Source: an uncultured Acidobacteriota bacterium
GTDB lineage: Bacteria > Acidobacteriota > Terriglobia > Terriglobales > Acidobacteriaceae
Length of the DNA stretch: 16,139 bases
Reading direction: 5' to 3'
NCBI GenBank assembly: GCA_903832475.1
Contig: CAILBQ010000464.1
Location: 1-16,139 of the forward strand
Under the pieces are notes generated by a model. The model made no database searches and had not been told where the DNA came from. It worked only from the letters and a program-made list of their open reading frames with translations. This document shows positions 1 to 6,881 of the stretch, piece by piece (within the stretch, counting starts at the first letter, position 1; every line of letters begins with the position of its first letter). A program made the position numbers and the translations under genes.

Positions 1-94
1 CACATGTGAAGTGCAGCTTCTGGGCGAGTGACCGGCAACTCGGCAGTTACTAGTTGCGCAACGATTCGGTCCGTGTTGCGGGCGGGCGGGGCCG
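1..94. other. Left-edge region without a supported gene
   Basis: No convincing coding frame is seen here. It holds two short palindromes, CACATGTG at 1-8 and GTTGCGCAAC at 53-62. CAACT at 36-40 and AGTTG at 52-56 are complementary to each other. These lie upstream of the toxin-antitoxin pair and could be operator half-sites, because such modules usually bind their own promoter, but that is only a guess. The minus strand reads without a stop from the 26-bp repeat to the window edge. Confidence 0.4.
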
Positions 95-107
95 GTGGAT
101 TCGCGGA
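82..107. repeat. 26-bp direct repeat, left copy
   Basis: This segment is identical over 26 bases to 909-934, and the core reads GGCCGGTGGATTCGCGG. The flanking bases differ on both sides (81 is G and 908 is T; 108 is A and 935 is T). The two copies bracket the toxin-antitoxin pair. The left copy lies upstream of the chosen antitoxin start and in no gene I can support. Confidence 0.9.
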
Positions 108-127
108 AATTGAAGAAGTATCGACAT

Positions 128-156
128 TCAACAGGATTTGGTTTTGAGCGTATGAT
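128..156 (+). promoter_or_regulatory. Possible promoter of the toxin-antitoxin pair
   Basis: TATGAT at 151-156 matches five of six bases of a sigma-70 -10 box. TCAACA at 128-133, 17 bases upstream, is a four-of-six match to a -35 box. Transcription from here would begin near 163, almost on the antitoxin ATG at 164, so the message could be leaderless. No good ribosome-binding site precedes that ATG, which is consistent. This is a pattern match only. Confidence 0.3.
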
Positions 157-163
157 TTGGGGT

Positions 164-436
164 ATGGGTACGGTGCACATTTCAGATGCAGACGCGGCTC
201 GTGATTTTGCGGGCTTAATCGCGCGTGTGCGGGCCGGGGCGGAAGTCGTGATCGAAAGCGGATCCATTCCAGTTGCGGTGCTTCAATCTCCTGCGCCGGT
301 GTGTAGAACGGTGGAAGAATGTCTGGCGCTACTTCCGGAGGATTCTATTGCCACGGTCGATGAGGATTTTGCGAGCGATGTTGAGGCAGCTGTGGCAGCA
401 CATCGTGAGGCGATGGACGCTTCGGTCTGGGATTGA
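164..436 (+). CDS. Phd/YefM (VapB-like) antitoxin of a type II TA pair
   Basis: This is a 90-residue antitoxin of the Phd/YefM type. Family members bind and neutralise the partner toxin through the C-terminal part and repress their own promoter through the N-terminal fold. The N-terminus has the family look: a short strand (TVHISDADAARDF), then a helix (LIARVRAG) and a strand (EVVIE), followed by an acidic, Ala-rich tail typical of the toxin-wrapping region. I chose ATG 164 because it begins at the conserved strand; ATG 152 and GTG 95 are in frame upstream but add atypical residues, and GTG 95 falls inside the direct repeat. Ribosome-binding sites are weak at every start. The stop lies 18 bases before the PIN toxin gene, fitting an antitoxin-first operon. 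The family call is good; its exact subfamily is not certain. Confidence 0.85.
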   Translation: MGTVHISDADAARDFAGLIARVRAGAEVVIESGSIPVAVLQSPAPVCRTVEECLALLPEDSIATVDEDFASDVEAAVAAHREAMDASVWD

Positions 437-454
437 TTCCATGAGACTGATGCG

Positions 455-868
455 ATGGGACTGATCCTTGACTCGAGCGTATTGATCGCCGCGGAGCGCA
501 AGGGGCAAACTGTGAGACAGGTCCTCGCGTGGGTGCAGAAGCAGCATCCTGGGGAAGAGATCGCAGTGTCGGTGTTGACCCTTTTTGAGCTATCTCACGG
601 GGCGGCGCGCGCCAACAGTTCAACAAGACTTGCTGCCAGAAACCAATTCATTCACGATATCGTGCGAGTGATTCCGGTGCACGCTTTGACTGTTTCTATC
701 GCGTTGCGGGCTGGGCAAATAGACGGAGAGTGTGCGAGCCGAGGGGTTCGCGTCGCCATTTCGGACCTGCTGATCGGGGTGACAGCCCTTGAACTCGGGT
801 ACGGCGTCGCTACCGGGAACGTGCGTCATTTTCAGATGGTTCCAGGGCTGACGATTGTCGCGATGTAG
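455..868 (+). CDS. vapC: PIN-domain ribonuclease toxin (VapC family)
   Basis: This 137-residue protein is a full-length PIN domain. VapC toxins are Mg2+-dependent ribonucleases that cut tRNA or rRNA and are held inactive by the partner antitoxin. The acidic metal-binding positions are visible: Asp6 in LILDSSVLI, Glu45 in FELSHG and Asp104 in ISDLLIG. The C-terminal ATGNVRHF segment is the usual last PIN motif, with Asn at 122. It looks intact and active. It lies 18 bases after the antitoxin stop and probably shares its message. The SD sequence before ATG 455 is weak, which may keep toxin synthesis low. It converges with the lacI gene, whose stop is 34 bases away. Specific RNA target cannot be told from the sequence. 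Confidence 0.92.
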   Translation: MGLILDSSVLIAAERKGQTVRQVLAWVQKQHPGEEIAVSVLTLFELSHGAARANSSTRLAARNQFIHDIVRVIPVHALTVSIALRAGQIDGECASRGVRVAISDLLIGVTALELGYGVATGNVRHFQMVPGLTIVAM

Positions 869-902
869 GACCGCCAGTGAATCAACCTCAGACCGATGTA
901 AT

Positions 903-2042
903 TCAGCTGCGGGCGGGGCCGGTGGATTCGCGGATGACGAGTTCGGGCTCCATGATGACTTCGGCGGTGAGGTCGGGTGGGTTAGGGTCTTCGCTGGTTT
1001 GCTGGGCGATGCGGGCGAGGAGGATGCGTGCGCCGCGTTTGCCCATCTCATTGAGAGGCTGGCGGACGGTGGTGAGGCTGGGGGTGTAGAAGGCGGCGGA
1101 CTGGATGTCGTCGAAGCCGACTACGGAAACGTCGGCGGGGACGCGGAGGCCGGCTTCGGTGAGGGCTCGGATGGCGCCGACGGCGGCGATGTCGTTGAAG
1201 CAGAAGATGGCGGTGAATTCGCGGGTGTGGGCGAGGAGCTGCTTCATGGGCTCGTAGCCGATTTCCGGGGACATGGGGTGGTGGCTGGTCTTGTCCTGAC
1301 TGGTTTTTTCGGGGTTCGCCTTGTCGGCAGGACTCGACTTGCCGTTGTTATCGCGCCAAGCGCCGTCGTCGATGCGGGTGATGAGGGCTGGATCGAGGGT
1401 CAGGCCGAGTTCGTGAGCGACTTGCTGAATGCCTTCCCAGCGAAATTCAGAGTCGGGAATGACTTTGGGTCCGCGCATGAAGGCGATGCGGCGATGGCCT
1501 AGCTGGTGCAGATGATGGATGGCCATGCTGACGGCTTTGACGTGGTCGAGAACAATGTGGGTGACGTTGGGCTCGGAGCCGTGGGCGGAGATGGCGACGA
1601 CGGGCACGGGCACGTCGATCTCGGCCGGTGTGTTGAGCAGTAGGAAGCCGTCGACGGCGCGCTCGACGAGCATGCGCGGGTATTCGGCCATCAACTCGGG
1701 GCGCCAGTCGTGGCAGGCGGTGAAGTAGAAGTATTTGGCGGCGGTAAGCTCTTCGACGACGCCGGACATGACGCGGGTGAAGTAGCCCTCGCTAAGGTCC
1801 GGGGCGAGGACGCCGACGCTCATGCTCTTGCTCTGGCGGAGGGAGCGGGCGAAGTAGTTGGGGCGGTAGTTGAGCTTTTCGGCGGCATCGAGCACGCGCT
1901 GGCGGGTCTCGGGCGGGATGGACTTGGCCGATGGGGAGTTATTAAGCACCAGGGAGATGGTGGTCTGGGACAGTTGCAAGTGCTCGGCCAGCATTTTGAG
2001 ATTCACATGTCCAGATTTCGAGTCTTGCCTGGGCTTTGACAT
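903..2042 (-). CDS. LacI-family transcriptional regulator
   Basis: This cytoplasmic DNA-binding repressor of 379 residues probably senses a sugar or sugar derivative. The N-terminal helix-turn-helix reads VNLKMLAEHLQLSQTTISLV, followed by the hinge helix region (NYRPNYFARSLRQ). The rest is a periplasmic-binding-protein-like effector domain with the family signatures CFNDIAAVGAI and VSVVGFDD. I chose ATG 2042 because the HTH begins soon after; a TTG at 2096 would add 18 residues. The SD sequence is weak. An insertion of about 25 hydrophilic residues (Lys/Ser/Asp/Pro-rich, about 231-258) sits in the effector domain between IDDGAW and IGYEPMKQLL. It is the last of four minus-strand genes, and the GH28-like gene upstream is a plausible but unproven target. 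The gene ends in the 26-bp repeat shared with 82-107. Confidence 0.92.
   Translation of the reverse strand: MSKPRQDSKSGHVNLKMLAEHLQLSQTTISLVLNNSPSAKSIPPETRQRVLDAAEKLNYRPNYFARSLRQSKSMSVGVLAPDLSEGYFTRVMSGVVEELTAAKYFYFTACHDWRPELMAEYPRMLVERAVDGFLLLNTPAEIDVPVPVVAISAHGSEPNVTHIVLDHVKAVSMAIHHLHQLGHRRIAFMRGPKVIPDSEFRWEGIQQVAHELGLTLDPALITRIDDGAWRDNNGKSSPADKANPEKTSQDKTSHHPMSPEIGYEPMKQLLAHTREFTAIFCFNDIAAVGAIRALTEAGLRVPADVSVVGFDDIQSAAFYTPSLTTVRQPLNEMGKRGARILLARIAQQTSEDPNPPDLTAEVIMEPELVIRESTGPARS
909..934. repeat. 26-bp direct repeat, right copy (3' end of lacI)
   Basis: This is the second perfect copy of the sequence at 82-107. On the minus strand it encodes the last residues of the LacI-family protein (RESTGPAR) and ends just before its final Ser and stop codons. 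That ending is natural for the family, so this copy is the functional one. Together the two copies enclose about 0.8 kb holding only the toxin-antitoxin pair. Confidence 0.9.
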
Positions 2043-2129
2043 CTGATGATTTGTAACAGAATTGGCGAAATGAGTAAAAGGCTTTTCCAGGGGCAAAACC
2101 GGGGGAGCGGGGGATAAGGACAGGGCATT

Positions 2130-2912
2130 TCAAGGTAACGTTTGCTTGGAATTTGATCGAGTCGTCTCCCAGGCTTTGGCGTATTTCCAACTGGTGTAGG
2201 ACGAGTGGTAGAGGTGGAAGAGAAAGCCTTCGCGGCCGTCGAGGAAGCCGCCGCGGAAGATGTAATTCTTGATGAAAGTAAGGATCGGGTTGACGAAAGT
2301 CATGGCGACGAATTCAAAGAGACCGCGGCAGGTGCGGCCCTTGCGCAGGACCAGGGGGACGCTGGCCGAGCTGTAGCGGTTCATGTGTTCGACGTAAAGG
2401 GCAACGGAGGGGTACTGGAAGTGGAGCAGGTCGCCTTTGAGCCTGCCTTTGGAACCGGCCCACTTGGGGGTGGCGTGGGGTTCGGTGTCTTCGGGAAGGC
2501 GCGCTGTGCCTTGACGGAAAAGGCGCAGCTTGTAGTCGGGGTACTGGCCCCCGTGGCGCATCCAACGGCCGAAAATCTGGTTGCGGCGGGGTACCCAGTA
2601 GGCATCGAACTTTGGCGAACCAGCGAGGAGCGTTTGGATTTCGTCGCTGAGTTCGGGGGTGAGAACTTCGTCGGCGTCGAGGGAGAAGATCCACTCCGAG
2701 GTGCATTTGTCGATGGAGGAGTTCATTTGCGGGCCGTAGCCCTTCCAGGGTTCGACGAAGATTTTTGCGTTGAATTCGTGGGCGATGGCGACGGTCGAAT
2801 CGGTGGAACCGGAGTCGACGAGGATCAGTTCGTCGGCCCAGGAAACGCTTTCCAGCGTGCGGCGCAGGTTGGCGGCTTCGTTGAAGGCGAGTATGGCGAA
2901 GGAGAGCGTCAT
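2130..2912 (-). CDS. GT2 glycosyltransferase, WaaE/KdtX-like
   Basis: This 260-residue GT-A fold enzyme transfers a sugar from a nucleotide-sugar donor, probably onto lipopolysaccharide core or another envelope glycan at the inner face of the membrane. The N-terminus has the GT2 signature (SFAILAFNEAANLRRTLESV), then LILVDSGSTDST and the metal-binding DAD at residues 79-81. The C-terminal part with NPILTFIKNYIFRGGFLDG and the WKYAKAWE end is characteristic of the WaaE/KdtX group. I chose ATG 2912 because AGGTG lies a few bases upstream; GTG 2918 is in frame. The gene is 88 bases upstream of lacI and about 110 bases after cyaY; the gap before it holds a palindromic repeat. The fold is sure, the acceptor is not. 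Confidence 0.9.
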   Translation of the reverse strand: MTLSFAILAFNEAANLRRTLESVSWADELILVDSGSTDSTVAIAHEFNAKIFVEPWKGYGPQMNSSIDKCTSEWIFSLDADEVLTPELSDEIQTLLAGSPKFDAYWVPRRNQIFGRWMRHGGQYPDYKLRLFRQGTARLPEDTEPHATPKWAGSKGRLKGDLLHFQYPSVALYVEHMNRYSSASVPLVLRKGRTCRGLFEFVAMTFVNPILTFIKNYIFRGGFLDGREGFLFHLYHSSYTSWKYAKAWETTRSNSKQTLP

Positions 2913-2946
2913 GGGCACCTGCCGTGCGGACAGCCGCGCTGCGCGC

Positions 2947-2994
2947 AGAAGCAGATTCCCCTGAGGGGAAGTACAGCAAGAAGGGCAACGGCGA
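2947..2994 (+). repeat. Dispersed palindromic intergenic element, copy 1
   Basis: A perfect palindrome TTCCCCTgAGGGGAA lies at 2956-2970, led by AGAAGCAGA and followed by an ACAG...AAGAA...GGCAACG tail. The 48-base block matches 8843-8890 at about 41 of 48 positions in the same orientation. It sits between the glycosyltransferase and cyaY. It is probably a small non-coding repeat family in this genome; two copies in 16 kb suggest many more. Confidence 0.75.
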
Positions 2995-3020
2995 GGCGCT
3001 GGTGAGATGCCATATTTCGA

Positions 3021-3335
3021 TCAGGAGTACGAGAGGTGGGCTTCGATGAGGCGTTTGACCAGGGGAGTGAGGGTTTCGCCGGTTTTGGCGAGGACGAAGC
3101 CGTCAGTGGTCAGGTCGAGTTTGAAGCTGGTGTTGCGCGCCGAGATCCAGATCTGCTGGACGGGAGCGTTGGGGGTGATGACGAATTTGCCGGCTGGCTT
3201 TTCGAAGACCACATAGAGAGCGCCGCCTTGCTCCTCGACTTCGAAGCCGCCGGCGTCTTCAGTGGCGTAGAGCTCCTCGGTGAGGTCGGCGATGGCCTCG
3301 TCGGCCGCTTTGCGGAATGTTGCTTCGTCGATCAT
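3021..3335 (-). CDS. cyaY: Frataxin-like iron-sulfur assembly protein CyaY
   Basis: This 104-residue protein matches frataxin/CyaY in length and layout. The family binds iron through an acidic helix and modulates cysteine desulfurase activity in Fe-S cluster assembly in the cytoplasm. An acidic N-terminal helix (DEATFRKAADEAIADL, then EELYATED) precedes the beta sheet, with the conserved QQIWISAR strand containing the invariant Trp, followed by LDLTTDG and the TGETL turn before the C-terminal helix. ATG 3335 has GGGAG eight bases upstream. No isc or suf genes adjoin it. It lies 72 bases after the GH28-like gene on the same strand. CyaY is best known from Proteobacteria and eukaryotes, so its presence here is mildly notable. 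Confidence 0.88.
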   Translation of the reverse strand: MIDEATFRKAADEAIADLTEELYATEDAGGFEVEEQGGALYVVFEKPAGKFVITPNAPVQQIWISARNTSFKLDLTTDGFVLAKTGETLTPLVKRLIEAHLSYS

Positions 3336-3407
3336 GAGTGGGCTCCCAGCGATGCGTGTGAGGCAAGTCTTGCAAGGGTCAGTGTATCAACTTCGACGCT
3401 GGCGGAT

Positions 3408-4874
3408 TTACGGGATCTGTGACGGGTTGCTGGTGAAGCGGTCGATGCTCAAGCCAGTTACGTCTTTCAATTCGAAATCTGAGGAATACCAGGCGGGCAT
3501 GTTGGGTGCCCAGTGGAAGTCGACGTCTTCGAGTTTGAGGCCGTGGATGTAGCGGCCGTAGAGAGCGGGGATGTCGTGCTGGACGACGCCGTCGGTGACG
3601 GATTTGGCGGTCCAGCGCAGGTCGAAGTTGCCGCCCACCGCGGCGTTGACTTCGGGGCGGGTTACGCGGAAGCGGAAGCTCACATGGTCGAGTGTGATGT
3701 TTTCGAGATACGTGCCGGGATCGCCGTAGAGGATGAGGCCGTTCTCGGCTTCGCCATGGATGTTGACAAAGCTTATGTCGCGGATACGGCCGGCGATGCC
3801 GCCTGCCGTACCGGCTGCGACGTAGATGGGTTCTCCTTTGCCCCACCAGTGGCCGGTAAGCAGGTGGGTTTCCATGAGGATGTCGGTGAAGAGAATGTTG
3901 GAGGTGGTGCCGAGACCGCGCCCGTAGATGCCGATGCCGCGGTTGGTGTGAATGACGAGGTTGGAGAAGATGGAGTAGCGCGAGTCTTCGAGACGAATGG
4001 CGGAGGAGTTGGAGAAGAGGGTGCAGTTGGAGATGGCGACGTTATCGCTGCCCACGATGGCGAAGTCGTCATCGCCGGTGCGGATATCGGAGTCGGAGAC
4101 TTGGACGTTGTGGCAATCCATGCAATCGAAGCCGTCGTTGTTGGGGATGCGTGGGTCGTTGAGGATGTGGATGCCATGGACGACGGCGTTGCGGGCGACG
4201 TTGAAGTGCAGGGTCCAATTGGGAGCGTTGCGCAGGGTGATGCTGTCGATGCGGATGTTCTGGCAGTTGAAAAAGACGATCATCGTGCCTGGTCGGCCAG
4301 GTGGCTTTTCTGCAACGGGGCCGTCGCCGGTAGCGAGCACGGCATCGAGGAATTTCTGGCCCTGGCGGGTGGATTTGGGGTCGAAGTCCATCGTGTAGTG
4401 GGGCTTGGTGAAGTCGAAGAAGGCGGGATCGTTGCCGTCGATCGTGCCCTGGCCGGTGATGGCGATGTTGTCGGCATTGTGGGCGACGATCATGCCGAGG
4501 ACGTAGCCCTCGCCGGTGAGGTCGACGCCGTAGTTGCGACCAAAGCCGAAGTCCTGAATGGGCCGGTAGTCGGCGATATTGGGGCTGCCTTTGAGGGTCG
4601 CGCCGGCTTCCATGTCGAGGGTGACGTTGGAGAGCAGCTCGAAGGTACCGGTGACGTAGGTGCCGGGGTGGAAGACGACGGTGCCGCCGCCGGTCTTACT
4701 GGCAGCGCGCACGGCTTTCTGGATCGCGGCGGTGTCGAGGGTGTGGCCGTCGCCGGCGGCTCCGTAGGCGCGGACGTTGTAGATGTGGTCAGTGGGCTGG
4801 GCGGGGGAGTTGGCTGCCGCGAAGAGACTTAGGAAGGTGGCGACAATCACGCGGTTCATGGAACAAAGGTTCAT
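3408..4874 (-). CDS. Secreted GH28-like (polygalacturonase-family) beta-helix protein
   Basis: This is a 488-residue right-handed beta-helix protein of glycoside hydrolase family 28, which includes pectin-degrading polygalacturonases. A signal peptide is visible (MNRVIVATFLSLFAAANSPAQ), so it is exported. The mature N-terminus has the common YNVRAYGAAGDG motif and AIQKAV. The catalytic acid region is present as NNDG (residues 245-248) and GDDD (267-270). The classical GHG and RIK motifs are not recognisable: the corresponding stretches read SSAIRLEDS and NRGIGIYGRG. It may therefore act on another glycan or be a related non-pectinase. The start is either ATG 4874 or ATG 4859; I used the longer. 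A longer frame reaching 5036 would add non-homologous residues. Confidence 0.85.
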   Translation of the reverse strand: MNLCSMNRVIVATFLSLFAAANSPAQPTDHIYNVRAYGAAGDGHTLDTAAIQKAVRAASKTGGGTVVFHPGTYVTGTFELLSNVTLDMEAGATLKGSPNIADYRPIQDFGFGRNYGVDLTGEGYVLGMIVAHNADNIAITGQGTIDGNDPAFFDFTKPHYTMDFDPKSTRQGQKFLDAVLATGDGPVAEKPPGRPGTMIVFFNCQNIRIDSITLRNAPNWTLHFNVARNAVVHGIHILNDPRIPNNDGFDCMDCHNVQVSDSDIRTGDDDFAIVGSDNVAISNCTLFSNSSAIRLEDSRYSIFSNLVIHTNRGIGIYGRGLGTTSNILFTDILMETHLLTGHWWGKGEPIYVAAGTAGGIAGRIRDISFVNIHGEAENGLILYGDPGTYLENITLDHVSFRFRVTRPEVNAAVGGNFDLRWTAKSVTDGVVQHDIPALYGRYIHGLKLEDVDFHWAPNMPAWYSSDFELKDVTGLSIDRFTSNPSQIP

Positions 4875-4893
4875 CGGAAGATACCCAGGAGCC

Positions 4894-4920
4894 ACTATAA
4901 CTGCCGCAGGTTGTTGTCTT
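4894..4920 (-). promoter_or_regulatory. Possible promoter of the GH28-like gene
   Basis: On the minus strand TATAGT (4894-4899) is a good -10 match. AAGACA (4915-4920) is a four-of-six -35 match, though the 15-base spacing is short. The start of transcription would be near 4887, about 13 bases before ATG 4874. This is a pattern match only. Confidence 0.25.
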
Positions 4921-5000
4921 GATTTTGAGGCGGCTGAGTTAGAGTCTTGTGAAGACATCCAATCTGGGCGGGGACTGACCCTGGGTGCAAAGGAATGATG

Positions 5001-6440
5001 ATGAGTGCGGATATCGCTGGATTTTGCTGGAAGCACAGGCTTGAGATTGCGGGGAGTTTGCTGCTGGTGGGGCTGGTGGGATGTTCGGGGGGAACCGTGC
5101 CGCCGCTGTCGCCGCCGGCGACGGGGATGGTGTTAAGTTCGTCGGCGAATCCAACGATAGCGGGGACGCCGTTCACGTTGACGGCGACGGTGACGCCGAG
5201 CACGGCTTCGGGCGGATTTGTGTTTTCGGACAACACCGGGACGATCGGGTCGGTGTTGCTGGGGACCGGATCGGCGCCGTTCACGGTGACTCCTACGCAG
5301 GTGGGGACGATCCCCTACGCGGTGAACTTTGACGAAGTGGGCGGGACCGCGCGTTTGACCGCCGGGGTGAACGTGGCGGTGGGTACAGCGGCTTCTGCGT
5401 CGACGTGCGGATTGGGGACTTCGGCATTGACGGTGCGGGGGCCGACCCTGACCCAGACGGGAGTCAATGACAGCGCCAGCGGAGACAACCAGAGCGCGGT
5501 CTGTGCGCAGGGTGCGGGTACCAACGTGCTGCTGACCAACGAAACCGTTAACAAGACCGGCAATGCCTTGTCGCCGTTTGATCCCAGCGGGATTAACTCG
5601 GCGGTGCTGGCATACGGGGCGAGCGATACGGCAACGGCCAACGCGGTCATTACGTTGAATGGCGGGACGATCACAGCGTCGGGAGTGGGGGCGTATGCGG
5701 CGTTTGCGACGGGAGCGGGATCGAGCGTGCAGTTATCCGGCACGGCGGTCACGGCAGGCTTCAACGCGGTGGGAGCGAGCATGGCGGGGCAGGTTACGCT
5801 GACGAACGCGACGGTGACCTCGACGGGGAATCCGCTGGTGGCGATCAATGGATCGGGGAACGTGACGGTGACGAATTCGACGCTGACGGCGCCCAATGGC
5901 CAGGGTGGCAATGGGGCGATCGCAGTTTTCAGCAACGTGGTGCCGGGGGCGTCCACTGCGGCGGGGAAAGTGTCGATCACGGGCGGAAGTTTGAACAGGA
6001 CGGGCGGCCCGCTGATTTCGGTGTCGGGCAACGAGTCGGCGACGATTTCGCTGAGTCATGTTGCCGTGACTCTGGGGGAGCAGTTCATCCAATCGGGTGG
6101 AGGGACGGGCACGATCACGGTGCTGGCCGATGGGGTAGCGCTCGGAGGCAGTTCCCAGTACGGAAGCGCCGCGCCTTCGGCCACGCTTTCGCTGATGAAC
6201 AGCTCAACCTTCAAGGGACTGGTGGGCGGGGCGTCGTTGACGCTGGACGCGAGCAGTTCGTGGACGTTGACCGCTGGGGATTCGGTGGGGGCGTTGAGCG
6301 ATGCGGCGGGAATTTCAGGCACAAGTCTGACCAACGTGGTAGGCAATGGGAACAATGCCACGTTTGATTCTGCGAACAGTCCTTTGATGGGTGGAAAGAC
6401 GTATTTGCTGGTGGGCGGAGGCACGCTCTCCCCGCGGTAG
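5001..6440 (+). CDS. Hypothetical lipoprotein with Ig-like segment and beta-helix-like repeats
   Basis: This protein of 479 residues has a type II signal peptide: hydrophobic SLLLVGLVGC with the lipobox Cys at residue 28. It should be lipid-anchored on the envelope, possibly displayed on the surface. After the Cys comes a bacterial Ig-like segment (SSSANPTIAGTPFTLTATVTP; bacterial Big domains look similar). From about residue 140 the protein is a Gly/Thr/Ser/Asn-rich run of short strands (TLTNATVTSTG, VTVTNSTLTAPN, VSITGGSLNRTGG) typical of right-handed beta-helix adhesins or polysaccharide-binding proteins. Two Cys residues (about 136 and 167) could form a disulfide. Three ATGs are in a row at 4995-5003; AAAGGA at 4989-4994 is best spaced for the third. 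I see no catalytic motif, so no function is assigned. Confidence 0.8.
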   Translation: MSADIAGFCWKHRLEIAGSLLLVGLVGCSGGTVPPLSPPATGMVLSSSANPTIAGTPFTLTATVTPSTASGGFVFSDNTGTIGSVLLGTGSAPFTVTPTQVGTIPYAVNFDEVGGTARLTAGVNVAVGTAASASTCGLGTSALTVRGPTLTQTGVNDSASGDNQSAVCAQGAGTNVLLTNETVNKTGNALSPFDPSGINSAVLAYGASDTATANAVITLNGGTITASGVGAYAAFATGAGSSVQLSGTAVTAGFNAVGASMAGQVTLTNATVTSTGNPLVAINGSGNVTVTNSTLTAPNGQGGNGAIAVFSNVVPGASTAAGKVSITGGSLNRTGGPLISVSGNESATISLSHVAVTLGEQFIQSGGGTGTITVLADGVALGGSSQYGSAAPSATLSLMNSSTFKGLVGGASLTLDASSSWTLTAGDSVGALSDAAGISGTSLTNVVGNGNNATFDSANSPLMGGKTYLLVGGGTLSPR

Positions 6441-6479
6441 TGTCTGCCTTTGGACTGAATTTAATGGTCGGAGAAAAGC

Positions 6480-6833
6480 ATGAGAGTTCTGGACCGGATT
6501 TTTGGGTGCCTGCTGCTGCTGGGCGGAGTGGGGCACACGGCGGGGACGCTGATTGGGTACAAGGGAAAGCCGGAGTTGATGCTGTGGTCGCTGGGCGCGT
6601 CGACGTTTATTTTTCTGCTGGGGGCGATCAACCTGGTGCGGGCGGGTCGGCCTGGGGATAGCACACTGGCCTGGATCACGTTGGTGTTCAATCTGTGCCA
6701 GATTGCTTCGGTGGTGGCGTTTGGACGGTTGATCCAGAACATGGCCGATCCGCGGGTGATTGGATTCATCGTGATCTGCGCGGTCTTGTCGGTGATGAGC
6801 GTACGCACGATGGTTTTACCTACAACTCGGTAA
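6480..6833 (+). CDS. Small hypothetical membrane protein, four predicted helices
   Basis: This 117-residue protein has four hydrophobic segments: roughly residues 5-25, 34-53, 62-81 and 91-110. They are linked by short charged loops (GYKGKPE, RAGRPGD, QNMADPR). GGAGA at 6469-6473 precedes ATG 6480 at a good distance. It lies 39 bases after the lipoprotein stop and 48 bases before the M61 peptidase, so the three may share a message. I do not recognise the family and see no catalytic residues. It would sit in the inner membrane. Confidence 0.75.
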   Translation: MRVLDRIFGCLLLLGGVGHTAGTLIGYKGKPELMLWSLGASTFIFLLGAINLVRAGRPGDSTLAWITLVFNLCQIASVVAFGRLIQNMADPRVIGFIVICAVLSVMSVRTMVLPTTR

Positions 6834-6881
6834 GAAGCGAATAGCGATGGCTGCGGAGGTGCGGCGGGATAAGATGCGGGG

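Noticed and set aside
2205..3005. A 266-codon open frame opposite the glycosyltransferase
   Set aside because: It has no family resemblance, a composition typical of antisense frames, and a clear GT2 gene on the other strand.
3513..4832. A 439-codon open frame on the plus strand, opposite the GH28-like gene
   Set aside because: It is a Gly/Val/Asp/Ala-rich shadow created by GC-rich codon use on the other strand. The minus strand encodes a recognisable family with a signal peptide.
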